Notes: a model not told the origin generated them from the letters alone. Counted from the first letter of the stretch, positions 26,148-34,467 are shown. The stretch: 44,919 nt of DNA from JANMZR01 sp031383555 (GCA_031383555.1 JANMZR010000379.1:1-44919); one strand, 5' to 3'. Numbers and translations: made by a program.

Positions 26148-26387
26148 TTATGCTGAAAGAGTACCTTTAAGAGCCGCTTTTTTAATAGCCGCTTCAATTC
26201 CAATTTTATTTATTGTACGAATTGCACTAGTGGAAACCTTCAATTGAACCCAAGCATCTTCTGTTGGCAAATAAAATGCCTTTTTACGAAGATTCGGATA
26301 AAACTTTCTCTTAGTTTTATTGTTCGCATGCGAAACGTTATTACCTACTTGTGTTTTTTTACCTGTTAGTTGACAAACCTTAGCCAT
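26148..26387 (-). CDS. rpmB: 50S ribosomal protein L28
   Basis: A 79-residue basic ribosomal protein starting MAKVCQLTGKKTQVGNNVSHA, with NKTKRKFYPNLRKKAFYLPT and a VSTSAIRTINKIGI ending, typical of bacterial L28. It has one Cys and so is not the zinc-binding form. A -7-like box TACCTTTG (26423-26416, minus) lies upstream and a terminator 20 bp downstream, so it appears to be transcribed alone. In many Bacteroidota rpmG and a DUF4295 gene follow rpmB; they do not follow it here. Confidence 0.97.
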   Translation of the reverse strand: MAKVCQLTGKKTQVGNNVSHANNKTKRKFYPNLRKKAFYLPTEDAWVQLKVSTSAIRTINKIGIEAAIKKAALKGTLSA

Positions 26388-26415
26388 GACTTATTACTGT
26401 TTTCAAAATGAAGTG

Positions 26416-26423
26416 CAAAGGTA
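26416..26423 (-). promoter_or_regulatory. possible -7 promoter element of rpmB
   Basis: TACCTTTG on the minus strand matches TANNTTTG and lies 29 bp before the rpmB ATG. No TTTG is seen at the expected -33 position. Confidence 0.35.
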
Positions 26424-26507
26424 GCATTTTTTTAGAAAAAAACTATATCAATACTAGAAAATCATTTAAAAATGTAGAAATACTCTCCACAATTGCTTAA
26501 AAAACAG

Positions 26508-26744
26508 CTAACTTTGGGGCTTGTAGGGGCAGTGCAAACAGCCATTGTTACAACAATATCCACGTTTTAAATGGTATTTTTCAGTAAAAACTATATATCC
26601 GTTTTCATTAACATAAAAATTTTTATTTTTTCGGGCGGAATGCTTATTATTTTTTCCAAGCTTCAACAATAGTTTGCAGTTTAAATATAAAAAAAGATTA
26701 CCAAAAAATAGAGGGATATTTTTTTTGAATTGAACACCTCCCAT
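26508..26744 (-). CDS. DUF5522 domain protein, cysteine-rich C-terminus
   Basis: The C-terminal half, NENGYIVFTEKYHLKRGYCC and then NNGCLHCPYKP, is the DUF5522 signature with four clustered cysteines (CCxxxCxxC) that may bind a metal. The 78-residue frame begins at 26744, but family members are usually about 50-60 residues, so the first 20-30 residues (a hydrophobic stretch LFFGNLFLYLNCKLLL) may be an added membrane anchor or untranslated. No shorter ATG start exists; a TTG near LGKNNK is possible. It lies divergent to rocD. The function is unknown. Confidence 0.7.
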   Translation of the reverse strand: MGGVQFKKNIPLFFGNLFLYLNCKLLLKLGKNNKHSARKNKNFYVNENGYIVFTEKYHLKRGYCCNNGCLHCPYKPQS

Positions 26745-26783
26745 TATTAAACTAAGTTATTTAATAAAAGTTACAATTTATTT

Positions 26784-28031
26784 ATGATCGAAAATATTTT
26801 ACAAGTACAGACAGCTTCACAAAGAGCTATTTCATTAGAAGATAAATATGGTGCACATAATTATCATCCTATTCCAGTTGTTTTGGAGCGAGGCCAAGGA
26901 GTTTATGTTTGGGATGTTGAAAGAAAGCAATATTTAGATTTTCTATCAGCCTATAGTGCTGTAAATCAAGGACATTGCCATCCCAAAATAGTGGATGCAA
27001 TGATAAATCAATTGCATAAATTAACCCTAACATCGAGAGCTTTTTATAACAATCAATTAGGGGAATGCGAAAAATATTTATGTGATTACTTTGGTTATGA
27101 CAAGGCCTTAATGATGAATTCAGGTGTTGAAGGCGGAGAAACTGCCATAAAATTAACTAGAAAATGGGCCTATAAGGTGAAAGGAATTGAGCAAAATAAA
27201 GCGAAAATATTATTTGCTGAAGGTAATTTTTGGGGAAGAACCATAGCAGCTATTTCCTCGTCGACTGACCCAAGTAGCTATAACGATTACGGTCCACTTT
27301 TACCAGGCTTTGAAATAATTCCATATAACGACTTAAAAGCATTAGAAATAGCTGTGGCTGACCCTAATGTTGCAGGCTTTATGGTGGAGCCTATTCAAGG
27401 TGAAGCTGGTGTTTTGGTGCCTGATGAAGGCTACTTGAAATTGGCTTATGAATTATGCAAAAAACACAATGTGCTTTTTATCGCTGATGAAGTTCAAACG
27501 GGCATTGCACGTACTGGGAAGCGTATTTGTTGCGACCATGAAGGCTTTTTACCAGATATTTTGATATTGGGTAAGGCACTTTCTGGAGGCTTATACCCTG
27601 TTTCATGTGTGCTGGCCAATGATGAAATTATGTTAACGATAAAGCCCGGTGAGCATGGCTCTACTTATGGCGGCAATCCACTTGCTAGCGCAGTAACTAG
27701 GGCAGCTTTACAAGTTGTGAAAGATGAAAATTTGGCAGAAAATGCTGAAAAAATGGGAATAATTTTCAGAAAAAGATTAAGCGAAATGATGACAAAAACC
27801 AATTTAATTACCCAAGTTAGGGGCAAAGGATTGCTGAACGCCATTGTACTCAATGATACTGAAGATGGAAAACTTGGCTGGGACATATGCATGAAATTAG
27901 CTGAAAACGGCCTTTTAGCAAAACCAACCCATGGCAATAAAATAAGATTTGCCCCACCTTTGGTAATCACAGAAAAGCAAATTTACGATGCCTCAGATAT
28001 AATTGAAAAAGTGATTTTGAGTTTTTCATAA
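26784..28031 (+). CDS. rocD: ornithine--oxo-acid transaminase
   Basis: A 415-residue class III PLP aminotransferase that moves the delta-amino group of ornithine to 2-oxoglutarate, giving glutamate semialdehyde for proline and arginine metabolism. DFLSAYSAVNQGHCHPKI, NSGVEGGETAIKLTRKW, PIQGEAGV, ADEVQTGIARTGK and LGKALSGGLYPVS (PLP Lys about 263) fit ornithine aminotransferase better than acetylornithine or GABA aminotransferases, by overall sequence pattern. The RsuA-like gene starts 7 bp after its stop. Confidence 0.93.
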   Translation: MIENILQVQTASQRAISLEDKYGAHNYHPIPVVLERGQGVYVWDVERKQYLDFLSAYSAVNQGHCHPKIVDAMINQLHKLTLTSRAFYNNQLGECEKYLCDYFGYDKALMMNSGVEGGETAIKLTRKWAYKVKGIEQNKAKILFAEGNFWGRTIAAISSSTDPSSYNDYGPLLPGFEIIPYNDLKALEIAVADPNVAGFMVEPIQGEAGVLVPDEGYLKLAYELCKKHNVLFIADEVQTGIARTGKRICCDHEGFLPDILILGKALSGGLYPVSCVLANDEIMLTIKPGEHGSTYGGNPLASAVTRAALQVVKDENLAENAEKMGIIFRKRLSEMMTKTNLITQVRGKGLLNAIVLNDTEDGKLGWDICMKLAENGLLAKPTHGNKIRFAPPLVITEKQIYDASDIIEKVILSFS

Positions 28032-28038
28032 ACGGCAA

Positions 28039-28716
28039 ATGACATTCAGAAATCGATTGCAATATTTTTTGGTAAAAAAACTTAAAATTTCGAATAAGTC
28101 TGCTTTAGAGTTAATAATTTCTGGCCAAATTTATATCAACAGAATAGTTTGTTTTGAAAATATTGAAATAACGCAAACTGATACTATTACTTACGAATCA
28201 GAGACTTTACAAATTGGGAAAAAACTAATTTATATCGCTTTTTATAAGCCAAGGGGAGTTGAAACAACTCTAAATCCTAAAATTGACGATAATCTGATTT
28301 CTATTTTACCTTTCAAAGAGCTAATTTTCCCCGTTGGAAGACTTGACAAAGACTCAGAAGGCTTGCTTTTACTAACAAATGATGGCAAAATATTTGACAA
28401 AACCCTTCGTAAAGAATTCCAAATAGAGAAAGAGTATTTGGTTAAAATAGATAAGCCAATAAGTCCAATTTTCTTAGAAAAGATGGCTTCTGGTATTTCC
28501 ATTTTAGGGAAAACTACCCTTCCTACTAAAATTGAGCCTATTAATGAATTTGAGTTCAAAATTATTTTGGTGGAAGGGCTCAACCGGCAAATAAGGCGAA
28601 TGTGCTATAAATTGGGGTGCGAAGTTAGTTTTTTGAAAAGAATAAGAATTGGTGAAATTGGAATTGGCAATCTTAAGCCTTTAGAATATAGGTATTTAGA
28701 AAAAGCGGAAATGTAA
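28039..28716 (+). CDS. RsuA/RluB/RluF-family pseudouridine synthase
   Basis: A 225-residue rRNA-modifying enzyme. An S4 RNA-binding domain (about 1-50, RLQYFLVKKLKISNKSALEL) precedes the catalytic core IAFYKPRGVETTL, GRLDKDSEGLLLLTNDG (100-116; catalytic Asp 103) and LVEGLNRQIRRMCYKLG. The GRLDxxxxGLLLLTNDG motif defines the RsuA group rather than the RluA group. Which 16S or 23S uridine it modifies is not determined. It is coupled to rocD by a 7-bp gap. Confidence 0.92.
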   Translation: MTFRNRLQYFLVKKLKISNKSALELIISGQIYINRIVCFENIEITQTDTITYESETLQIGKKLIYIAFYKPRGVETTLNPKIDDNLISILPFKELIFPVGRLDKDSEGLLLLTNDGKIFDKTLRKEFQIEKEYLVKIDKPISPIFLEKMASGISILGKTTLPTKIEPINEFEFKIILVEGLNRQIRRMCYKLGCEVSFLKRIRIGEIGIGNLKPLEYRYLEKAEM

Positions 28717-28771
28717 TACTGTTCCTTTAAAATTTTAATTTCATTTTAATTATCCGCATTTAAATACTTTA

Positions 28772-28779
28772 TAACTTTG
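28772..28779 (+). promoter_or_regulatory. -7 promoter element in front of a candidate small RNA
   Basis: TAACTTTG is an exact TANNTTTG match within the 209-bp gap after the RsuA-like gene. The best -33 candidate (TTTA, 28745-28748) is off both in sequence and in spacing (23 bp), so the promoter is only moderately supported. Confidence 0.4.
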
Positions 28780-28784
28780 TTTAT

Positions 28785-28872
28785 AGGTTTTTTAAACAAT
28801 AGTTTAAAGAAATAAATTTAGAGTTAGGGATAGTTGGAAATCGCAGGTGAATATTCGCCTGCGATTTTTTTT
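28785..28872 (+). ncRNA. candidate small RNA, about 85-90 nt
   Basis: Predicted from a -7 box, a hairpin and a terminator; no known family recognised. The region has no reading frame. TTTAAAC (28791-28797) and GTTTAAA (28802-28808) form a perfect 7-bp stem with an AATA loop, a single-stranded A/G-rich linker follows, and the 3' end is the strong terminator at 28838-28872. It could instead be only the 3' trailer of the rocD operon, since transcripts from there would end at the same terminator. Confidence 0.35.
28838..28872 (+). terminator. strong intrinsic terminator
   Basis: AAATCGCAGGTGA (28838-28850) pairs with TCGCCTGCGATTT (28855-28867) over 13 bp with one G-U pair and a 4-nt ATAT loop, followed by a run of eight T residues. 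It ends either the rocD operon or the candidate small RNA. Confidence 0.9.
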
Positions 28873-28925
28873 AATGAACCATAACAAGTCTAATTTACGT
28901 TTGCTTAAAAACAAACTTATTTTTT

Positions 28926-29582
28926 ATGGAAAAAAAAGCAATTATCATCGGCGCAACTGGTTTAGTTGGAGGACATATTTTAAGATTATTATTGGAACAT
29001 CCAAACTATGATGAAGTTACAATATTAGTACGTCGCAAAATAGACCTTCTTCATCCAAAATTAAATCAGCAAATATTTGACTTTGAAAAGCCTGATAATG
29101 AGCTTATTAATGCCGATGAAATATATTGTGCAATAGGAACAACTATCAAAAAAGCCGGCTCAAAACAAGCTCAATACCATATTGATTGCGAAATTCCCGT
29201 GGCTATAGCTAAAATTGCAAAAGCTAAAAATATTCCAAAATTCTTGTTGGTTTCGTCATTAGGGGCTGATGCTCACTCGTCAAATTTTTATTTGAGAACA
29301 AAGGGCGATTTGGAACAAAAAATAGCCAATTTGGCATTCAAAAGCTTTATTTCAGCAAGACCATCCTTTATATTAGGAGAAAGAAACGAAAAAAGAATAG
29401 GCGAAAAAATTGGTGTGTTTCTAATTAAAACTATTGAGCCAATACTGTTTGGTAGTCTTAAAAAATATGCAGGTATAGAGGCATCTGATATTGCAAAAGC
29501 GTTAATAAAAATGGCCAATGAAACCCATATTGGAAACCATTATATACAATCAGACAAATTGAAAACTATAGCTGGTCTTTAA
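28926..29582 (+). CDS. NAD(P)-binding epimerase-like oxidoreductase
   Basis: A 218-residue atypical SDR/NmrA-like protein similar to the HTATIP2/YbjT group. The N-terminal IIGATGLVGGHILRLLLEH (7-25) is the NAD(P)-binding GxxGxxG, and FLLVSSLGADAHSSNFYLRTKG (about 106-127) gives a Ser and a YxxxK-like YLRTKG. The end RPSFILGER is typical. The substrate is unknown. It stands 9 bp before a LysE gene and is probably the first gene of a small operon after the small-RNA region. Confidence 0.85.
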   Translation: MEKKAIIIGATGLVGGHILRLLLEHPNYDEVTILVRRKIDLLHPKLNQQIFDFEKPDNELINADEIYCAIGTTIKKAGSKQAQYHIDCEIPVAIAKIAKAKNIPKFLLVSSLGADAHSSNFYLRTKGDLEQKIANLAFKSFISARPSFILGERNEKRIGEKIGVFLIKTIEPILFGSLKKYAGIEASDIAKALIKMANETHIGNHYIQSDKLKTIAGL

Positions 29583-29591
29583 TTAGAAAAT

Positions 29592-30230
29592 ATGACTTTT
29601 ACCTTTACCATATTTTTTATAGTATTCATTATCAGCTTTTTAGGCTCAGTACATCCTGGGCCTTTAAATGTTTCAGTGGTAGAAATTACCTTGAAAAATA
29701 GCTTAAAATCAGGATTAATTATGGCAACTGGGGGCGTAATTCCCGAGTTCATTTATAGTTGGCTAGCAATAGAAGGCACTTTATTTTTCCAAAGAAATAG
29801 AGTGATTTTTAATGGCTTACAATGGGCTATGGTTCTAGTTTTAATAGCAATGGGCATGGCAACTATTTTTTCAAAAAATAAGGAAATTAAAACAACAATT
29901 GTTAGTTCTGGCTTGTTTTTAAAAGGTTTTTTGTTATCAATTCTTAACCCGCAATTATTGGTTTTTTGGCTGCTGATCACTGTATATTTTCAAGGAATTG
30001 AATTTTTGCAGATTGATACTATTTTCGAAAAAATAGCTTTTGTTTTAGGCACGGGAATAGGTGCGTTTGCCCTAAACTATTTATATGCTATTTGGGCAAA
30101 TTCAAAAAAAGATTTTATTTTTAAACATATCAACCAAAAGCTATTCAATTTATTGGTCGGAGGTAGTTTTCTAGTTATGGCTGTTTTCCAAATTGTAAAA
30201 CTTATTTCAAATAATTCGTCGTTATTTTGA
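29592..30230 (+). CDS. LysE/RhtB family exporter
   Basis: A 212-residue inner-membrane protein with about six hydrophobic helices. The N-terminal region SFLGSVHPGPLNVSVVEITLKNSLKSGLIMATGG (residues about 15-48; PGPxN motif) and the central FLKGFLLSILNPQLLVFWLL segment (KGFLxxxxNPxxxxFW) define the LysE/RhtB amino-acid exporter family. A membrane-linked ATP-grasp ligase gene follows after 52 bp, so it may export that enzyme's product (inference). The true substrate is unknown. Confidence 0.9.
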   Translation: MTFTFTIFFIVFIISFLGSVHPGPLNVSVVEITLKNSLKSGLIMATGGVIPEFIYSWLAIEGTLFFQRNRVIFNGLQWAMVLVLIAMGMATIFSKNKEIKTTIVSSGLFLKGFLLSILNPQLLVFWLLITVYFQGIEFLQIDTIFEKIAFVLGTGIGAFALNYLYAIWANSKKDFIFKHINQKLFNLLVGGSFLVMAVFQIVKLISNNSSLF

Positions 30231-30282
30231 CAAATATGATTTACTTTAATCATTATTTTTGTTAAAAATTTCTACTCTTTTA

Positions 30283-31308
30283 ATGAATTTCCAAAAAAAA
30301 CCACTTTGGCTTGTTAGGTTTCTCAACTTTGAATATTGGACTTGGTGGCTTTTTTACCTACCTCTTTTACCATGGTTTTTATGGCAAGCTTTCCGTGCAA
30401 AATCTTTTACCTATTTCACAAATGTTGACCCGTGTATAGACTATGGTGGCTTTTTTGGTGAAAGTAAGTTTGCTATTTTAGAAAAAATAAACCAAAATTA
30501 TTTACCAAAAACCCTGTTTATTAATGCTCAGAGCAGTTTTGAAGAGGTAAAATCAAAAAATGAGAACGGTATTTTTCAATTTCCAATTATTTGCAAACCA
30601 AATATTGGAGAGCGTGGCACTAATGTTGAAAAAATTTCAAATATTGAAGCCTTAGAGAAGTATCATAAAGATTCTGATGATTATCTGATTCAAGAATTTA
30701 TTGATTTTGAAATTGAATTAGGAGTATTATACTACCGATATCCAAGTAATAAAAGTGGGAATATTACTTCAATTACGAAAAAAAGTTTTTTGACAGTAAT
30801 TGGCGATGGAAAAAGTACAATTGAACAATTGATGGGACTTTCAGACAGAGCCCGATTTCAGTTAGATGCAATGCGTAAAAAATTAGGTAAAGGCATTGAA
30901 AATATTCCAAATGTTAATGAAAGTATTTTACTAGAACCGATTGGCAACCATTGTCGAGGTACTTCCTTTTTAAACTTTAATCATCTTATTAATAAAGAAT
31001 TAACAGCCGTTTTCGATAAAATTTCATCACCAATAGAAGGCTTTCATTATGGCCGTTTCGACTTAAAAGTGAAGTCTTTCGATGATATGTATTTAGGCAA
31101 AAACATAAAAATTATGGAATTAAATGGCGTTTCAGCGGATCCTGGTCATATTTACGATCCCGGCTATAAATTATCGCATGCTTATTCGGATGTTGCCAAT
31201 CATTGGAAAATATTAGCAGATCTATCCATTCAACAACAATTAAAAGGCATAAAACCAATTCCTTGGAAAATACTTTGGCCTGTTGTAAAAAAACACTTTT
31301 TTAACTGA
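30283..31308 (+). CDS. ATP-grasp ligase (D-Ala-D-Ala ligase-like) with membrane segment
   Basis: I prefer the ATG at 30283 (341 residues) over a TTG at 30259, since MNFQKKPLWLVRFLNFEYWT reads like homologues. A tryptophan-rich hydrophobic stretch (about 15-40) is a likely membrane anchor. ATP-grasp features: IICKPNIGERGTNVEKI (about 102-118), LIQEFIDFEIELGVLYYRYP (about 136-155), an HYGRFDLKVK motif (about 255) and the metal-binding MELNGVSADPGHIYDPG (about 280). It should couple ATP hydrolysis to joining a carboxylate and an amine or amino acid; the products are unknown. The label D-alanine-D-alanine ligase is only a fold-level match. Confidence 0.85.
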   Translation: MNFQKKPLWLVRFLNFEYWTWWLFYLPLLPWFLWQAFRAKSFTYFTNVDPCIDYGGFFGESKFAILEKINQNYLPKTLFINAQSSFEEVKSKNENGIFQFPIICKPNIGERGTNVEKISNIEALEKYHKDSDDYLIQEFIDFEIELGVLYYRYPSNKSGNITSITKKSFLTVIGDGKSTIEQLMGLSDRARFQLDAMRKKLGKGIENIPNVNESILLEPIGNHCRGTSFLNFNHLINKELTAVFDKISSPIEGFHYGRFDLKVKSFDDMYLGKNIKIMELNGVSADPGHIYDPGYKLSHAYSDVANHWKILADLSIQQQLKGIKPIPWKILWPVVKKHFFN

Positions 31309-31309
31309 T

Positions 31310-31317
31310 TACCTTTG
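31310..31317 (+). promoter_or_regulatory. possible -7 promoter element of the cupin gene
   Basis: TACCTTTG matches TANNTTTG, lies right after the ATP-grasp stop codon and 40 bp before the cupin ATG. No -33 TTTG at 19-21 bp. Confidence 0.35.
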
Positions 31318-31356
31318 TGAAATTCATAAGAAAATAATATAAAAATATAACGAATC

Positions 31357-31863
31357 ATGGCCGCCTTATTTACACCAAAAGAAGAAATATTCAAAAAAAT
31401 TAAAAACAAACTTGAATCATTAGATTTTCGAATAGATAATCATGATTTTTCACGACCTTGGGGAGGGTTTTTTGTAATTGATGAAACCCAAATTAGCCAA
31501 TTCTTAGCAAAATATTTTCCTAAAATTGATAGCAAAGAAATTGGAATTTCACAAAAATTAAGTCCAAAAATATTAGTTGTAGCACCAGAAAAGCGCCTTT
31601 CTTGGCAATATCATGAACGTCGTGCTGAAATATGGAGAGTAATTTCAGGTAATGTTGGTGTAAAAACTTCGGATACTAACGAGGAGGGCAAAATACTAAT
31701 ACTTGAGTCGGGCGACCTGATTAAACTAAAACAAGGCGAACGCCACAGGCTTATTGGTTTGGATGGCTGGGGTGTAGTTGCAGAAATTTGGCAACACATT
31801 GATGCCAAAAATCCATCAGATGAAAATGATATTTACCGCCTTCAGGATGATTTTGGGAGGTAA
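31357..31863 (+). CDS. cupin-fold phosphomannose isomerase-type protein
   Basis: A 168-residue protein with one cupin barrel (about 60-155): RLSWQYHERRAEIWRVISG gives the first metal motif (HERRAEIW) and GDLIKLKQGERHRLIGLDGWGVVAEIW the second (HRL...). It resembles the C-terminal domain of type II mannose-6-phosphate isomerases and the short cupin proteins often named phosphoheptose isomerase in Bacteroidota. SRPWGGFFVID at 29-39 is the usual entry motif. The exact sugar phosphate is unknown. The gene converges on the NDH-2 gene. Confidence 0.8.
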   Translation: MAALFTPKEEIFKKIKNKLESLDFRIDNHDFSRPWGGFFVIDETQISQFLAKYFPKIDSKEIGISQKLSPKILVVAPEKRLSWQYHERRAEIWRVISGNVGVKTSDTNEEGKILILESGDLIKLKQGERHRLIGLDGWGVVAEIWQHIDAKNPSDENDIYRLQDDFGR

Positions 31864-31913
31864 TGTCAAGAAAATAAACTCACCGCAAAGCTTCACTCTT
31901 GCTCAGAGCATAG

Positions 31914-33197
31914 CTATTGTTTAGGATTTTTAGCTTTAATAATTAACCTTAACGACTGGTCGTAAGTAACATAATTCCACAGCCACGAAATAAATATCAT
32001 CACTCTGTTTTTGATGCCAACGAGAGACATTAGGTGTACAAACATCCATGTAACCCATGCGAAAAACCCAGCGAACTTGAAAAACGGTAAATCAACAACT
32101 GCCTTATTACGACCAATAGTGGCCATTGAACCCAAGTCATTATAATGAAAAGGTTTTAATTCATTGCCTCGAAGCATGGCTGATAGGTTTTCTGCTAATA
32201 AATTGCCTTGCTGAATGGCAGGCTGAGCCACTTGCGGATGCCCTTTTGGAAATTTCTCCTCCTCCATATAAGCCAAATCACCTATAGCAAAAATATTGCT
32301 TTCGTTGTGAATTTGGTTAAACTCATTCACTTTTAATCTGCCCCCATAAGTTATAGTATCCTTTGCTATTCCTTCCATTAAGTTGGCTTTAATACCGGCT
32401 GCCCAAACCAAATTATTAGTTCTAATTTTAGTACCATCATTTATAAAGGCATATTTCCCATCAAAATCCACCACACGCTTTCCATTTATTACGTTAACAC
32501 CCAACTCTTGGAGGTATTTTTTAGCATTTCTCGAGGCACTTTCACTCATTACATCAAGCACTTCAGCGCTTGATTCAATTAAATAAACTTGCATAGCGTC
32601 AAAATCCAATTCAGGGTAATCTTTTGGTAAAATATGGTTTTTCATTTCGGCCAAGGTTCCTGATACTTCTACTCCTGTTGGTCCTCCACCCACCACTACA
32701 ATATTTAAAAGACCTTGCCGATCATCATCTGTTTCAACTGTAATTGCATCTTCAAAATTTTGCAGTAGTCTGTTTCTCAATCCTAAAGCCTCAGAAACTG
32801 ACTTCATTGGTAGGGCCTTTTCTTGAATATTGGTCATCCCAAAAAAGTTGGTATCTGCCCCTATTGCCAAAACTAAATAATCGTAATTAATTAAACCCAA
32901 TTTTGTGATAATATGCTGCTTTTCGGTGTTCACAGAAGTCACTTCTGTAACTCGCACGTGTACATTTGGGTTACTCTGAAATACCAATCGAAGTGGAAAT
33001 GAAATAGCTGAAGGCTCCAAACCTGCCGTGGCAACCTGATAAAACAGGGGTTGAAACTGATGATAATTTAATTTATCTACCAAAACAACCTGAAAATCAT
33101 CTAGATTGGCTAATTTTTGACTCAAAGCCAGCCCGCCAAAACCTGCTCCAATTATTACCACTCTTTTTCGATCTGTTTCGGGGATATTTGCTTTCAT
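31914..33197 (-). CDS. type II NADH dehydrogenase (NDH-2)
   Basis: A 427-residue FAD enzyme that oxidises NADH and reduces quinone without pumping protons. FAD-binding VIIGAGFGGLALSQ (15-28), an ATG motif QVATAGLEPSAISFPLR, the NADH motif VVVGGGPTGVEVSGTLAEM (about 168), WAAGIKAN and FAIGDLAYMEE (the second FAD site) are all present. The C-terminal hydrophobic segment with HLMSLVGIKNRVMIFISWLW is the membrane anchor of this family. It is followed upstream by a 133-bp gap and bshA on the same strand. Confidence 0.93.
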   Translation of the reverse strand: MKANIPETDRKRVVIIGAGFGGLALSQKLANLDDFQVVLVDKLNYHQFQPLFYQVATAGLEPSAISFPLRLVFQSNPNVHVRVTEVTSVNTEKQHIITKLGLINYDYLVLAIGADTNFFGMTNIQEKALPMKSVSEALGLRNRLLQNFEDAITVETDDDRQGLLNIVVVGGGPTGVEVSGTLAEMKNHILPKDYPELDFDAMQVYLIESSAEVLDVMSESASRNAKKYLQELGVNVINGKRVVDFDGKYAFINDGTKIRTNNLVWAAGIKANLMEGIAKDTITYGGRLKVNEFNQIHNESNIFAIGDLAYMEEEKFPKGHPQVAQPAIQQGNLLAENLSAMLRGNELKPFHYNDLGSMATIGRNKAVVDLPFFKFAGFFAWVTWMFVHLMSLVGIKNRVMIFISWLWNYVTYDQSLRLIIKAKNPKQ

Positions 33198-33241
33198 TTA
33201 GTTATAAATATTTGCTATTCAGTACCTTGCAGCCACTTCTA

Positions 33242-33265
33242 AAAGATTTCACCCCTTCAGGGCTT
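33242..33265. repeat. possible REP-like element remnant
   Basis: AAAGATTTCACCCCTTCAGG followed by GCTT lies in the 133-bp gap between the NDH-2 and bshA genes. Its core CCCTTCAGGG is near-palindromic and the reverse strand reads AAGCCCTGAAGGGGTG. I recall similar intergenic repeats from Bacteroidota genomes, but only one copy is in this window, so repetitiveness is unproven. Confidence 0.3.
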
Positions 33266-33330
33266 TAATAAATTTTCAATTGAGGTATTCAAAATAAATC
33301 ACTAACAAACTAAAAACCACAAACTCCAAA

Positions 33331-34467
33331 CTAACTTTTACACCAAATTTTATTCGTTATTTTCTGGTAAAACGCCTCATATAGTGGTAAAATATTTATG
33401 ATATCAAAGTTTTGGGCTTGTTTTAATGCATTAGCTTTAAAAGCACCAATATTCTCATCTTTCATAATAAAAAGTGCATTTTTGGCCATATCGTCTACAT
33501 CGCCAATTTTACTCACAAAACCGGTTACGCCATTAATATTTACCTCTGGAATACCTCCAGCGTCCGACGAAATAATAGGCACTTCGCAGGCCATTGCTTC
33601 CAAAGCGGCTAATCCAAAGCTCTCTTTTTCCGAGGTCAACAAAAACAAATCGGCAAGGGATAGTACTTCTTCAATTACATCTAATTTTCCTAAAAACCTT
33701 ACATCGTCTTGTATGCCTAAATCACGGACTAAATTTTCAATTCCAGTACGCTCAGGCCCATCGCCAACAAAAAGTAACTTACTAGGTATCTGTTGTTTAA
33801 CTCGATAAAATACTTGAACAACATCTTCAATTCGTTTTACTTTTCTAAAATTAGAAGTATGCATCAATAGCTTTTCGTTATTGGGGCAAATGGCTATTTT
33901 GAAATGGTCTTTTCGTTGCTTTTTGAAACGTTCTAAGTCTATAAAATTAGGTATAACTTCAATTTCTTTTGTGATGGCAAACTCTTCATAAGTTTCTCTT
34001 CTCAAACTTTCAGACACTGCTGTTACTCCATCACTTTGTTGAATTGAAAAGGTAACCACAGGCTCAAAAGAAGGGTCTTTGCCAACCAAGGTGATATCTG
34101 TACCATGCAAAGTTGTAATTACTGGAATATCAAGGCCTTGCGACTTCAAAATTTGCTTGGCCATATAAGCCGCCGATGCATGGGGTATCGCATAATGTAC
34201 GTGCAATAAATCCAACTTTTCTGTTTTTACCACATGTACTATTTTACTTGCCAAAGCCGACTCATAAGGCAAATATTGGAAAAGCGGATAACTGGAAATA
34301 CTTACCTCGTGGTAATAGATATTTTCATTAAAAAAATCGAGCCGACTTGGTTGGGTATAAGTAATAAAATGAACTTGATGGCCAACTTTAGCTAATGCTT
34401 TGCCCAATTCGGTAGCCACAACACCACTACCACCATAGGTTGGGTAACATACAATTCCTATTTTCAT
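33331..34467 (-). CDS. bshA: N-acetyl-alpha-D-glucosaminyl L-malate synthase
   Basis: A 378-residue GT-B glycosyltransferase (GT4) that joins GlcNAc from UDP-GlcNAc to L-malate, the first step of bacillithiol synthesis. The start IGIVCYPTYGGSGVVATELG (3-22), FITYTQPSRLDFF, LHVHYAIPHA, TLHGTDITLVG, VPNFIDL (as VIPNFIDLERF), LLFVGDGPER and the EX7E-like SEKESFGLAALEAMACEVP are diagnostic of BshA. bshB and bshC are elsewhere. The start is well separated from the divergent UbiA gene. Confidence 0.95.
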   Translation of the reverse strand: MKIGIVCYPTYGGSGVVATELGKALAKVGHQVHFITYTQPSRLDFFNENIYYHEVSISSYPLFQYLPYESALASKIVHVVKTEKLDLLHVHYAIPHASAAYMAKQILKSQGLDIPVITTLHGTDITLVGKDPSFEPVVTFSIQQSDGVTAVSESLRRETYEEFAITKEIEVIPNFIDLERFKKQRKDHFKIAICPNNEKLLMHTSNFRKVKRIEDVVQVFYRVKQQIPSKLLFVGDGPERTGIENLVRDLGIQDDVRFLGKLDVIEEVLSLADLFLLTSEKESFGLAALEAMACEVPIISSDAGGIPEVNINGVTGFVSKIGDVDDMAKNALFIMKDENIGAFKANALKQAQNFDIINILPLYEAFYQKITNKIWCKS

